From Clostridia bacterium (lineage in GTDB: Bacteria; Bacillota; Clostridia; Oscillospirales; CAG-272), in assembly GCA_017396225.1 (NCBI GenBank), contig JAFQMP010000059.1, positions 1 to 32,131 of the forward strand: a DNA stretch of 32,131 nucleotides, read 5' to 3'. The notes below the pieces were generated by a model. It made no database searches. It was not told the DNA's origin and worked only from the letters and a program-made list of their open reading frames with translations. This document shows, piece by piece, positions 16,768 through 23,923 of the stretch. A program made the position numbers and the translations under genes. Every line of letters begins with the position of its first letter. Positions within the stretch are counted from its first letter, which is position 1.

Positions 16768-18195
16768 TTAGTCTTCCTTTCCGTTCCAGCAATATGTGCA
16801 AAGCTTGCAGGGCTCAAGGCCGATTGCCTTGATGATACCCTCAAGCGATTGAAATTCAAGCGAGTCAAAGTGCATCTTCTCGCAGATGACCTGACGAAGC
16901 TTACGTCCGCGCTCGGTCGAGCCGTCGCTGTATTCCGCGATGTGCTTGTTCCCCTCCTCACCCTCAAGCTCAACGATGATACGGCGCGCAAGCAGCTCCA
17001 TATCATTTTTGGCACTGGTGAAGTTCAGGTACTTACAGCGATACATAATGGGGGGGCAAGCCGAGCGCATATGCACCGACTTGGCGCCGCTGTCAAAGAG
17101 AAAATCCACCGTGCTCTTGAGCTGCGTGCCACGCACGATTGAGTCATCGACAAACATCAAATCCTTGCCGTGAATCAGCTCGCGGACGGGAATCTGCTTC
17201 ATCTTGGCAACGCGGTTTCTTTCCACCTGCTTGGTGGGGGTGAAGCTGCGCGCCCAGCTGGGCGTGTATTTGAGATACGGTCTTGCAAAGGGGATTCCGC
17301 TTTGGTTTGCATAGCCAATGGCGTGGGGGGTACCCGAGTCGGGCATACCTGCCACCGAGTCAAGCTGCGGCAGCTTGCCCTCAGCACGGTCGTTCTCTGC
17401 CATAATCGCGCCGTTTCTGTAACGCATAACCTCAACGTTCACACCCTCATAGGTTGAGGTCGAGTAGCCGTAATAAGCCCAGAGGAAGGAGCAAATTTTC
17501 ATCTCCTTGCCGGGGGCAACAAGCTGGCGGGCACCCTCACAGGTGATTTCCACAATCTCACCGGGGCCAAGCTCCTTGACAATCTGGTAGCCGAGCTTGC
17601 CCGCAGCAAAGGACTCAAAGGTGACACAATAGGCGTCCTCGCCCTTGCCAACCTGCATGGGCAGCCTGCCGAGCTTGTCACGCGCGGCGATGATGCTGCC
17701 GCCGTCACGGAGAATGAGAATGGTGGCGGTTCCCTCAATCACGCTCTGCGCAAAGCGGATACCCTCCACAAGGTCCTTTCCCCGGTCAATCAGCGCCGCA
17801 ATCAGCTCGGTGGGATTGACCGCGCCGCCCGTCATCGCGTCAAAGTGACCGCCACTCTCCTTAAAATACTGCTCAATCAATTCATTGGCATTATTGATTG
17901 CACCAACGTTCAGGAGCGCGTAGGTGCCGTGATGAGAGCGAATGAGCAGGGGCTGGGGCTCCCCATCGCTGATACAGCCGATTGCCGAGCTGCCCCGCAT
18001 CTCCTCAAACACATGCTCAAATTTCGTGCGGAAGGGTGAATTCTGAATGTTATGAATCTCTCGCTGCAGACCAAGCTCCTTGTCCCACGCCGCCATGCCT
18101 GCACGCGCAGTGCCGAGGTGGGTGTGATAGTCTGTACCGAAAAATGTATCTACAAGCGCGTTCTCACGCGCAACAACGCCAAAAAAGCCGCCCAT
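16768..18195 (-). CDS. purF: Amidophosphoribosyltransferase homolog lacking the catalytic cysteine
   Basis: PurF normally uses glutamine-derived ammonia to convert PRPP to phosphoribosylamine, the first committed purine step. The phosphoribosyltransferase half is intact: [19 protein letters not shown] and the PRPP loop [10 protein letters not shown] (349-358). Cys235, Cys387, Cys466 and Cys469 match the four ligands of the B. subtilis-type iron-sulfur cluster. The N-terminal Ntn glutaminase domain is degenerate. The mature enzyme should start with Cys (CGVFGI); here the protein opens MGGFFGVV, and the first cysteine is Cys74. The HNGN and arginine glutamine-site motifs are also altered ([20 protein letters not shown]). 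An in-frame TAA two codons before the ATG excludes an unnoticed propeptide. It lies 11 nt after purE and 2 nt before purM. It probably uses free ammonia or a partner glutaminase, or has another role if a standard PurF exists elsewhere. Confidence 0.88.
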   Translation of the reverse strand: MGGFFGVVARENALVDTFFGTDYHTHLGTARAGMAAWDKELGLQREIHNIQNSPFRTKFEHVFEEMRGSSAIGCISDGEPQPLLIRSHHGTYALLNVGAINNANELIEQYFKESGGHFDAMTGGAVNPTELIAALIDRGKDLVEGIRFAQSVIEGTATILILRDGGSIIAARDKLGRLPMQVGKGEDAYCVTFESFAAGKLGYQIVKELGPGEIVEITCEGARQLVAPGKEMKICSFLWAYYGYSTSTYEGVNVEVMRYRNGAIMAENDRAEGKLPQLDSVAGMPDSGTPHAIGYANQSGIPFARPYLKYTPSWARSFTPTKQVERNRVAKMKQIPVRELIHGKDLMFVDDSIVRGTQLKSTVDFLFDSGAKSVHMRSACPPIMYRCKYLNFTSAKNDMELLARRIIVELEGEEGNKHIAEYSDGSTERGRKLRQVICEKMHFDSLEFQSLEGIIKAIGLEPCKLCTYCWNGKED

Positions 18196-18206
18196 CGTTT
18201 AACCTC

Positions 18207-18716
18207 TCAAATCTTGCCGAAGGCAGCAAACTCTGCCTCGACAGCCGCGTTCTTTTCAAGAACCTTAGCAGCATCTGCATCACGCTTTGCCTGCAGCTTG
18301 AGGGCAAGCTCATCATCAGTAATGGCAAGCATCTCAATGCAAAGGAGTGCCGCATTGACCGCACCGTTAATCGCCACGGTTGCCACGGGAATACCGGAGG
18401 GCATCTGCACGGTGGAGAGCAGCGCGTCCATGCCGTCAAGGTTAGTGGACTTGCAGGGCACGCCAACCACGGGCAGGGTGGTGTAGGCTGCCATGACACC
18501 GCCAAGGTGTGCTGCCATGCCTGCTGCCGAGATAATGGCGCCAAATCCGTTCGCGCGCGCATTCTTGGCAAAGTCCGCAGCCTCATTCGGTGTGCGGTGT
18601 GCCGACATAATGTGCACCTCAAAGGGTACGCCGAAGGCTGCAAGGGTATCCGCTGCCTTACGCATAACGGGCAGGTCACTGTCACTGCCCATGATAATTC
18701 CGACTTTCTTTTTCAT
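18207..18716 (-). CDS. purE: N5-carboxyaminoimidazole ribonucleotide mutase (class I PurE)
   Basis: Catalyses the carboxyl shift giving CAIR. The 169-residue protein has the nucleotide loop [12 protein letters not shown] and the catalytic SAHRTP histidine of class I enzymes (class II enzymes show SAHKT), plus [16 protein letters not shown]. Class I PurE normally acts on N5-CAIR made by PurK, but no purK is in the window. In CO2-rich anaerobes PurE may manage with spontaneously carboxylated AIR. The ATG at 18716 has TTGGAGG upstream. It is the first gene of the operon and lies just downstream of the riboswitch terminator, so it is directly under ZTP control. Confidence 0.95.
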   Translation of the reverse strand: MKKKVGIIMGSDSDLPVMRKAADTLAAFGVPFEVHIMSAHRTPNEAADFAKNARANGFGAIISAAGMAAHLGGVMAAYTTLPVVGVPCKSTNLDGMDALLSTVQMPSGIPVATVAINGAVNAALLCIEMLAITDDELALKLQAKRDADAAKVLEKNAAVEAEFAAFGKI

Positions 18717-18737
18717 TGCTTTATACCTCCAAGGAAA

Positions 18738-18778
18738 GTAAAAAAGACACACTGTTCCCTTGTGAAACGAGTGTGCCC
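18738..18778 (-). terminator. Riboswitch-controlled intrinsic terminator in the purE leader
   Basis: In the minus-strand RNA a stem CACACT / AGTGTG (18770-18775 / 18748-18753) is extended by GTTTC / GGAAC and followed by a run of six U. Its 5' arm begins inside the conserved GGGCA at the 3' end of the ZTP aptamer, so folding of the aptamer and of the terminator compete. This is the layout of a ligand-activated (ON) switch. Confidence 0.88.
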
Positions 18779-18856
18779 AGACGGTCGGCGCAAGCCTTGC
18801 TTGCTATAAATTTCTGCTCCCCCGTGGTAATCCACGCTTCCGTCAGTCACAGAAAC
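18774..18856 (-). promoter_or_regulatory. ZTP/ZMP (pfl) riboswitch controlling the purine operon
   Basis: The minus-strand RNA matches the pfl motif. P1 is TTTCTG (18850-18855) with CAGAAA (18811-18816), followed by the TGACTGACG element. A GTGG-ATTA-CCAC hairpin (18824-18835) is followed directly by the conserved GGGGGAGC. After a short linker hairpin (GCAAG / CTTGC) comes the signature CCGTCTGGGCA, which forms the pseudoknot side of the binding site. ZTP/ZMP signals low 10-formyl-THF. Genes it commonly controls are purine and one-carbon genes, as here (purE to purL with glyA). Confidence 0.93.
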
Positions 18857-18875
18857 CGTTTTTTACGTCCCCTTT

Positions 18876-18905
18876 ATAATAACATATATAAATATATTTT
18901 GTCAA
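18876..18905 (-). promoter_or_regulatory. Promoter of the purine operon
   Basis: Minus strand TTGACA (18900-18905) and TATTAT (18876-18881) with an 18-nt AT-rich spacer. It lies just upstream of the ZTP aptamer, giving a leader of about 150 nt before purE. Confidence 0.8.
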
Positions 18906-18985
18906 GCAAAATATCAGGAAAAATCATATTTTGCGACACGCATTTTACACAAAAATCACGCACAATTTTTGTGCGCGAAAGCCTC

Positions 18986-19014
18986 TTGACAAAATATGGG
19001 TTTTTTGCTATAAT
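18986..19014 (+). promoter_or_regulatory. Promoter of mntP
   Basis: A consensus sigma-A promoter: TTGACA (18986-18991), 17-nt spacer, TATAAT (19009-19014). It is divergent from the purine promoter. The two -35 boxes are 80 bp apart. Confidence 0.9.
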
Positions 19015-19023
19015 GTTTTGGTA

Positions 19024-19113
19024 CCCTATGAGGGAGTGGTAAGCGCCGTCGGCGCAGCATATCAACATCATGATGCGATGACATTCGGTATGCTTTCATT
19101 GACGAGACTCAGA
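19024..19113 (+). promoter_or_regulatory. yybP-ykoY manganese riboswitch upstream of mntP
   Basis: The leader begins with GAGGGAGTGGTAAGC, corresponding to the GGGGAGUAG entry of the yybP-ykoY class. It contains a GCGCCGTCGGCGC hairpin, the GACATTCGG loop segment and the closing TTGACGAGACTC, equivalent to the class element UUAGCAAGACC. TGAG (19029-19032) can pair with CTCA (19108-19111) to close P1. The class binds Mn2+ and the downstream gene is a manganese exporter, so sequence and context agree. Confidence 0.85.
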
Positions 19114-19145
19114 TGTGGCGGGACGCCGCATTTGGGGCTTTTTGT
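19106..19145 (+). terminator. Intrinsic terminator in the mntP leader (Mn-controlled)
   Basis: CTCAGATGTGGCG (19108-19120) pairs, with G-U wobbles, to CGCCGCATTTGGGG (19124-19137) and is followed by CTTTTTGTTT. The 5' arm shares CTCA with the riboswitch P1 stem, so Mn-stabilised P1 would block the terminator and allow mntP expression. Confidence 0.85.
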
Positions 19146-19163
19146 TTATAGAGGAGAAAAACA

Positions 19164-19763
19164 ATGGGCTTTGCTTTCTTTTTCACCAATATCATGCTTG
19201 GCGTGGGGCTTGCCATGGACGCCTTTTCGGTTTCGCTCGCAAACGGTCTTGCCGACCACGGCATGCAGCGCCGCCGTATGTGCCTGATTGCCGGCACCTT
19301 TGCCGCCTTTCAGGCGCTGATGCCCTTCATCGGCTGGCTTTGCGTACATACCCTTGCCGAGCAGTTTGAGGTGTTTGGTAAATTCATTCCCTGGATTGCA
19401 TTGGCACTCCTCTCCTTCATCGGCGGCAAGATGCTGTTCGAGGGTATCAGGGCCTGCCGCGCGGGCTGTGACGAATGTGCCGCAGCCGCCGCAAGGCTCT
19501 CCTTCACCGCACTGCTGGTACAGGGTGTTGCCACCTCGATTGACGCGCTCTCGGTCGGCTTTACCATTGCCGAGTACGACATTGTCAAAGCGCTCGTCGC
19601 CTGCCTTTTGATTGCCGGCGTCACCTTTGCCATCTGCATGGGCGGTCTTTTCATCGGCAAAAAGTTCGGTGCAGGTCTTTCGGGCAAGGCGACCATTCTC
19701 GGCGGCTCGATTCTCATTGTGATTGGCATTTACATTTTCCTGAAGGGTATTCTCGGTGCGTAA
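19164..19763 (+). CDS. mntP: Manganese efflux pump MntP
   Basis: A 199-residue inner-membrane exporter protecting against manganese excess. Six hydrophobic segments form two related halves, each with the conserved acidic motif: AMDAFSVSLANG (Asp19) and SIDALSVGF (Asp127). The C-terminal half ends in a long hydrophobic helix (LGGSILIVIGIYIFLKGIL). The ATG has GAGGAG 7 nt upstream. Expression is controlled by its own consensus promoter plus the yybP-ykoY riboswitch and terminator in the leader. The gene is monocistronic, closed by a strong terminator at 19771. It carries a CxxC-like cluster (CRAGCDEC) in the central loop, which is not a general feature I can assign a role to. Confidence 0.95.
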   Translation: MGFAFFFTNIMLGVGLAMDAFSVSLANGLADHGMQRRRMCLIAGTFAAFQALMPFIGWLCVHTLAEQFEVFGKFIPWIALALLSFIGGKMLFEGIRACRAGCDECAAAAARLSFTALLVQGVATSIDALSVGFTIAEYDIVKALVACLLIAGVTFAICMGGLFIGKKFGAGLSGKATILGGSILIVIGIYIFLKGILGA

Positions 19764-19770
19764 GCATTCC

Positions 19771-19809
19771 AAGCAAAAAAGCACTCCGCCACGGAGTGCT
19801 TTTTTGCTT
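19771..19809. terminator. Bidirectional terminator between mntP and ddh
   Basis: A long perfect stem, AGCACTCCG / CGGAGTGCT with CCA loop, extended by A6/T6 and GC pairs to 18 bp. It terminates mntP on the plus strand and, only 1 nt from its stop codon, ddh on the minus strand. Confidence 0.95.
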
Positions 19810-19810
19810 G

Positions 19811-20797
19811 TCAAAGTAAGGTTTTGCGAAGCTCGGCAGGAGCCATGGCGCTGATATAGGACGGCGGGACGTCCAGTACAGTGCGGCAGCCCTTCTGGCG
19901 CTCGGCACAAAGACGGTAAGCAGCACGCGCATAGGCAACCAGCACCGAGGCGGTAAACTCGGGATTGGAATCAAGCTTCAGGCTATACTCAATCACGTGA
20001 CCGTTTTCCTTGTTCACGCCGGTGCGACCGCTGCGAATGACACGTCCGCCGTGCGGGATACCCGCATGGTCGCGGGCAAGCTCCTCCTTGGTAATGAAGG
20101 TGACGGTGGTATTATAATCGGCAAAATAGTTGGGCATTTCCTTGATTGTCTTTTCAATCAGGGCGAGGTCTGCGCCCTCCTTTGCCACGACAAAGCACTC
20201 GCGGGTATGCTTTTCGCGCGCCGTCAGCGTAGGAGCCTTCCCTGCGCGGACTGCCTCAAGAGCGCTCTCCACAGGCACGGTGTACTGTCTGGCATCAAGC
20301 ACACCCTCGATACGGCGAATGGCATCGGAATGCCCCTGGCTGACGCCCTTGCCCCAGAAGGTATATTCCTCCCCCTCAGGCAGAATGGCAGATGCCATCA
20401 GGCGGTTGAGCGAGAACATACCGGGGTCCCAGCCGACAGAAATCACGGCAACCTTTTTGGCAGCCTTGGCGGCGCGGTCCACGTTTGCAAAATGCTCGGG
20501 AATACGGGCGTGCGTATCAAAGCTATCCACCACATTGAAATGCGCGGCAAGCATCGGGGTCTGCTCGGGCAGGTCGGTAGCGCTGCCGCCGCAGAGCACC
20601 ATAACATCAATGTCATTCTTCATTTCCAGCACGCGGTCAGCGGACAGGACAAGCGCGCCCTCGGTGCGGGGCACAATCGAGGCAGGGTCACGGCGGGTAA
20701 AGATTGCCGCCAGCTCCATATCCTCATTTTGCATAATTGCAGATTCCACACCACGGCCGAGATTGCCGTAGCCAAAAATACCGATACGAATTCCCAT
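19811..20797 (-). CDS. ddh: meso-Diaminopimelate D-dehydrogenase
   Basis: NADPH-dependent enzyme making meso-diaminopimelate directly from tetrahydrodipicolinate and ammonia, a one-step branch of lysine and peptidoglycan synthesis. The 328-residue length fits. The dinucleotide-binding loop is GYGNLGRGVE (9-18) and FTRRDP confers NADP preference in the family. WDPGMFSLNR and GVSQGHSDAIRRIEGV are hallmark substrate-domain segments. The ATG has AAAGGA upstream and a consensus promoter 45 nt further. It is a single-gene unit, tail-to-tail with mntP. Since this route consumes free ammonia, its presence suggests an ammonia-replete habitat. Confidence 0.95.
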   Translation of the reverse strand: MGIRIGIFGYGNLGRGVESAIMQNEDMELAAIFTRRDPASIVPRTEGALVLSADRVLEMKNDIDVMVLCGGSATDLPEQTPMLAAHFNVVDSFDTHARIPEHFANVDRAAKAAKKVAVISVGWDPGMFSLNRLMASAILPEGEEYTFWGKGVSQGHSDAIRRIEGVLDARQYTVPVESALEAVRAGKAPTLTAREKHTRECFVVAKEGADLALIEKTIKEMPNYFADYNTTVTFITKEELARDHAGIPHGGRVIRSGRTGVNKENGHVIEYSLKLDSNPEFTASVLVAYARAAYRLCAERQKGCRTVLDVPPSYISAMAPAELRKTLL

Positions 20798-20841
20798 ATC
20801 CGTTCCTTTCTGTTTCCAAAGGATAAATTGCTTTTTACTTT

Positions 20842-20870
20842 ATTATACCAACATTTCCGTCAACCGTCAA
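20842..20870 (-). promoter_or_regulatory. Promoter of ddh
   Basis: Minus strand TTGACG (20865-20870), 17-nt spacer, TATAAT (20842-20847). A second TTGACG lies 7 nt closer but with poor spacing. Confidence 0.82.
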
Positions 20871-20929
20871 TCTTTTTTTGTCAGATTGTGCGGCAAAGGC
20901 ATATTTTTTTGAAAAGAACCGCATGGATA

Positions 20930-20962
20930 GTAAAAAACGCCCCATAACGGAGCGTTTTTTAC
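20930..20962 (-). terminator. Terminator at the end of the feo operon
   Basis: GTAAAAAACGC (20930-20940) and GCGTTTTTTAC (20952-20962) form an 11-bp perfect stem with a short loop, 3 nt beyond the stop codon of the HMA protein gene. Confidence 0.85.
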
Positions 20963-20965
20963 CTG

Positions 20966-21223
20966 TTATTTGCGGCGTCTGCCGAAAAGACCGCGCTTTT
21001 CCTCCTCGCTAACCGTGACAGAGAGCACGGTATAGCCCATGCCGCTGACAACAGCGGTCAAGCGTTCCTCGGAAAGCGGCGCCTCACTTGTCAGTGTGCA
21101 GGTGCCTGCCTTGTGCGACGCGGTGGCGTCCTTGACAGGAAACGCGCCACGCAGGGCGCCTGCTACATGTGCCTCGCACATCGGGCACATCATACCCTCA
21201 ATTTTCAATACGGTTTTTATCAT
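20966..21223 (-). CDS. Heavy-metal-associated (HMA) domain protein, CopZ-like
   Basis: An 85-residue protein with one HMA fold. The metal motif is GMMCPMCEAHV (Cys13, Cys16), followed by the GMGY turn near residue 66 typical of ferredoxin-like metallochaperones. The C-terminal tail is basic (LFGRRRK). The ATG at 21223 has GGAGGAG 2-8 nt upstream; a longer frame would run through the preceding gene. It is the last gene of the feo operon. HMA domains usually bind Cu(I) or other soft metals, so its presence beside Fe(II) uptake genes is notable; it may handle metal in the cytoplasm or have copper as its true partner. Confidence 0.88.
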   Translation of the reverse strand: MIKTVLKIEGMMCPMCEAHVAGALRGAFPVKDATASHKAGTCTLTSEAPLSEERLTAVVSGMGYTVLSVTVSEEEKRGLFGRRRK

Positions 21224-21252
21224 AACTCCTCCAAAATCGCACCAATATGGCA

Positions 21253-21432
21253 CTAATTGCTTTTTTTCTCGTGGCAAAGCCCCTGCATGGCACACCCTGT
21301 GCAGCCGTGCGCGCAGGTGCTCTTGCCCTTCTTTTTCGCACAGATATGGGCAACTACGACAGCGCCCACCGCAAGCGCAAGCACGCCGATGATGAGAATA
21401 TTGCCCCAGTTTGCCAAAAGCCAATCACGCAT
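21253..21432 (-). CDS. FeoB-associated Cys-rich membrane protein
   Basis: A 59-residue protein with one N-terminal membrane helix (NILIIGVLALAVGAVVVAHI) and a short cytoplasmic tail rich in lysine and cysteine (CAHGCTGCAMQGLC). This is the pattern of the small FeoB-associated family found beside feoB in Firmicutes. The ATG at 21432 overlaps the feoB 3' end by 8 nt, so translation is probably coupled; a GTG at 21450 is an alternative start. The cysteines may bind iron or assist FeoB assembly, but no mechanism can be read from the sequence. Confidence 0.82.
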   Translation of the reverse strand: MRDWLLANWGNILIIGVLALAVGAVVVAHICAKKKGKSTCAHGCTGCAMQGLCHEKKSN

Positions 21433-23578
21433 CACGCTCACCCGCGGCACCCTTTTCTGCGGTTGCAGGCAATTTTACCCCACGGACGGGGCGGAAAATC
21501 ATATAAAGCAGCGCTACCGCAAGGACGCAGGCAATCGGCACACCCACAGGGCTTACCGCCACATCGCTGACAAAGAGCGCGCCGAGCTGATAGACAATAA
21601 AGGAACAAACATACGCAAGCGTGCACTGGTAGCCAATGGCAAACGCCGTCCACCTTGCACTGTTCATCTCGCGTCTGATTGCCGCCATTGCCGCAAAGCA
21701 GGGCGCACAGAGCAGATTGAATACAAGGAAGGAAAAGCCTGCAAGGGGGGTCATATCGAGGAAATCAAACACGCCGAGCACGGCAACAATCTCCTCCTTG
21801 GCGACAAGTCCCATAAAGGTGGCGACCGCCGTTTCAATAGAGCCGAAGCCAAGCGGTACAAAAAGCCACTTAACGCCCTTGCCGAAATAGCCGAGCAGAC
21901 TGTTTTCAAGCACCATATCAAGGCTAAATCCGAATTTTCCGTCCACGGTACCGAAATGGGAGAGCGCCCAAATAACAATAGTGGAAACCAGGATAATCGT
22001 CATTGCCTTTTTGATAAATGCCCAGCCGCGGTCCCACATTGAGCGCATCACGCTCTTGAAGGTGGGCATATGGTAGGCAGGCAGCTCCATAACGAAGGGC
22101 GTGGGCTCGCCTGCAAAGGGCTTTGTTTTCTTCAAAAGCAGACCCGATGCCACCACAGCAACAATACCAATAAAGTAGGCAAGCGGTGCAACCCACCACG
22201 CCCCCTCGAAGAGTGCGCCTGCAATCAGGGCAATCACGGGCAGTTTGGCACCGCAGGGGACAAAGGAGGTGGTGATGACCGTCATGCGGCGGTCAGCCTC
22301 ACTCTCAATCGTGCGGCTTGCCATAATGCCGGGCACACTGCAGCCTGTGCCAATCAGCAGCGGGATAAAGGACTTGCCCGACAGACCGAATTTGCAGAAA
22401 ATGCGGTCAAGCACGAAGGCGATACGCGACATATAGCCGCACGCCTCGAGAAACGCAAGAAAAATAAAGAGCACCAAAATCTGGGGGACAAAGCCGAGCA
22501 CGGCGCCAACGCCGCCGACAATGCCGTCCACGACAAGGCTACGCACCCAAGGTGCTGCGTGCAGCACGTCCATCAGACGACCTGCAAGCACAGGCACGCC
22601 GTGTACCCATTTGCCAAAGAGCGAAAATCCCTCACCAAACAGGCCGTCATTCATAAAATCGGTTGCCCAGGTGCCAACGGTCGTGACAGAAACAAAGTAG
22701 ACAAGGAACATCACCAGCGCAAAAATCGGCAATGCCGCCCATCTGTTGGTGACCACGCGGTCAATTTTCTCAGTGGCGGAAAGCCCCACGTGCTTACGCT
22801 TATAGCAGGACTTCAAGGCCTCGGTGATGTAATTGTAGCGCTCATTGATGATAATGCTCTCGGTATCGTCATCAAATTCCCTCTCCACCGTTTTGATATC
22901 AGCGTCAATATGTGTCAACACCTCAGCAGGAATAGAGAGCTTATCAATCACACGGCGGTCGCGCTCGAAAATCTTGATAGCATACCAGCGCTGCATATCA
23001 TCAGGCAGGTGATGCACAACCGCCTCCTCAATATGTGCAAGCGCGTGCTCCACAATACCCGAAAAATACTGACGGCGTGCCCGTTTTTTCTTTTTTGCCA
23101 TCTCAATGGCAACCTCTGCAGCGCGCTCCACGCCATCACCCTTTAAGGCAGAGATTTCAACCACAGGACAATCCACCACGCGGGAAAGCCCCTCAATATC
23201 AATTCTGTCACCATTCTTGCGGACAATATCCATCATATTGATGGCAACCACCACGGGAATACCGATTTCCGAAAGCTGGGTGGTTAAGTACAGATTGCGC
23301 TCCAGATTGGTACCGTCCACGATGTTGAGAATGACATCGGGGCGTTCCTCGATCAGATATTTGCGCGCCACAATTTCCTCGGGCGTGTAGGGCGACAGCG
23401 AATAGATGCCGGGCAGGTCGGTCACGATGACGTCATCGTGATGTTTTAGTCGACCCTCCTTTTTCTCCACCGTCACCCCCGGCCAGTTGCCGACAAACTG
23501 GTTGGAGCCGGTGAGTGCATTGAAAAGCGTTGTCTTGCCACTGTTGGGATTGCCCGCAAGTGCAATTTTCAAACTCAT
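21425..23578 (-). CDS. feoB: Ferrous iron transporter FeoB
   Basis: A 717-residue Fe(II) transporter of the inner membrane with an N-terminal G-protein domain. Visible motifs are G1 GNPNSGKTTLFN (9-20), G3 DLPG in VTDLPGIYSLSPYTPEE and the G4-position NMMD. A cytoplasmic helical linker follows, then a hydrophobic region from about 270 carrying the two gate repeats, including GFVPQILVLFIFLAFLE and LLIGTGCSVPGIMASRT with the conserved GCSVPG. A second gate segment lies near LVAKEEIV. The ATG has GGGAGG upstream. The preceding gene is feoA, with a palindromic possible metal-regulator site between them. Confidence 0.97.
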   Translation of the reverse strand: MSLKIALAGNPNSGKTTLFNALTGSNQFVGNWPGVTVEKKEGRLKHHDDVIVTDLPGIYSLSPYTPEEIVARKYLIEERPDVILNIVDGTNLERNLYLTTQLSEIGIPVVVAINMMDIVRKNGDRIDIEGLSRVVDCPVVEISALKGDGVERAAEVAIEMAKKKKRARRQYFSGIVEHALAHIEEAVVHHLPDDMQRWYAIKIFERDRRVIDKLSIPAEVLTHIDADIKTVEREFDDDTESIIINERYNYITEALKSCYKRKHVGLSATEKIDRVVTNRWAALPIFALVMFLVYFVSVTTVGTWATDFMNDGLFGEGFSLFGKWVHGVPVLAGRLMDVLHAAPWVRSLVVDGIVGGVGAVLGFVPQILVLFIFLAFLEACGYMSRIAFVLDRIFCKFGLSGKSFIPLLIGTGCSVPGIMASRTIESEADRRMTVITTSFVPCGAKLPVIALIAGALFEGAWWVAPLAYFIGIVAVVASGLLLKKTKPFAGEPTPFVMELPAYHMPTFKSVMRSMWDRGWAFIKKAMTIILVSTIVIWALSHFGTVDGKFGFSLDMVLENSLLGYFGKGVKWLFVPLGFGSIETAVATFMGLVAKEEIVAVLGVFDFLDMTPLAGFSFLVFNLLCAPCFAAMAAIRREMNSARWTAFAIGYQCTLAYVCSFIVYQLGALFVSDVAVSPVGVPIACVLAVALLYMIFRPVRGVKLPATAEKGAAGERDA

Positions 23579-23591
23579 AAAATCCTCCCAC

Positions 23592-23609
23592 TGTTAGGTT
23601 AACCTAACA
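23592..23609. promoter_or_regulatory. 18-bp palindrome, candidate DtxR-family operator before feoB
   Basis: TGTTAGGTTAACCTAACA is a perfect 18-bp palindrome between feoA and feoB, just before the feoB ribosome-binding site. It resembles the TTAGGTTA half-sites bound by DtxR/IdeR-type iron regulators and repeats the pattern of the site at the feoA promoter. Confidence 0.65.
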
Positions 23610-23624
23610 CCTTGCTTAAAAAAG

Positions 23625-23846
23625 TCATTCAACCTCAATCATCGCGGCATCTGCCTTCCTGAGCGACAGCTCATAGCCACGCACTGTCAGCTCCATAGGG
23701 TCGCCGAGGGGGGCGAGCTTACGCACTGTAACCGACACACCCTTGGTAAGTCCCATATCCATAATGCGGCGTCTGATGGCGCCCTCGCCGTAAAGCTTGA
23801 CAACCTTAACGGTGCTGCCTACTGCGATATCCTTCAGCGTTTTCAT
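23625..23846 (-). CDS. feoA: FeoA-domain protein
   Basis: A 73-residue SH3-like protein required with FeoB for ferrous iron uptake. The family pattern is plain: VVKLYGEGAIRRRIMDMGLTKGVSVTV followed in parts by GDPMELTVRGYELSLR. It acts at the cytoplasmic face as a partner of FeoB. The ATG has GGGAG upstream and is preceded by a consensus promoter with an overlapping operator-like palindrome, marking it as first gene of the operon. The space to feoB is 46 nt and holds the second palindrome. Confidence 0.94.
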   Translation of the reverse strand: MKTLKDIAVGSTVKVVKLYGEGAIRRRIMDMGLTKGVSVTVRKLAPLGDPMELTVRGYELSLRKADAAMIEVE

Positions 23847-23871
23847 ACATACTCCCTTTCATTTTTGCAAA

Positions 23872-23889
23872 TGTTAGTGTTACCTAACA
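23872..23889 (-). promoter_or_regulatory. Candidate metal-repressor operator at the feo promoter
   Basis: TGTTAGTGTTACCTAACA is an imperfect palindrome (arms TGTTAG / CTAACA) closely related to the perfect copy at 23592-23609. It begins 5 nt downstream of the -10 box and covers the likely transcription start, the usual place for a repressor that responds to iron sufficiency. Confidence 0.65.
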
Positions 23890-23894
23890 ATTGA

Positions 23895-23923
23895 ATTATA
23901 CACAAAAAGGGGCTTTTTGTCAA
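23895..23923 (-). promoter_or_regulatory. Promoter of the feo operon
   Basis: Minus strand TTGACA (23918-23923), 17-nt spacer, TATAAT (23895-23900): a full consensus promoter, consistent with an operon held down by a repressor. Between this promoter and the next one (24057) I see no gene or clear structure. Confidence 0.9.

Noticed and set aside
18196..18206. Possibility that PurF has an unannotated propeptide bearing the catalytic cysteine.
   Set aside because: A TAA lies in frame two codons before the ATG and the purE stop is 11 nt away, so there is no room for a propeptide without a frameshift. No frameshift signature is apparent because the N-terminal residues stay alignable with PurF.
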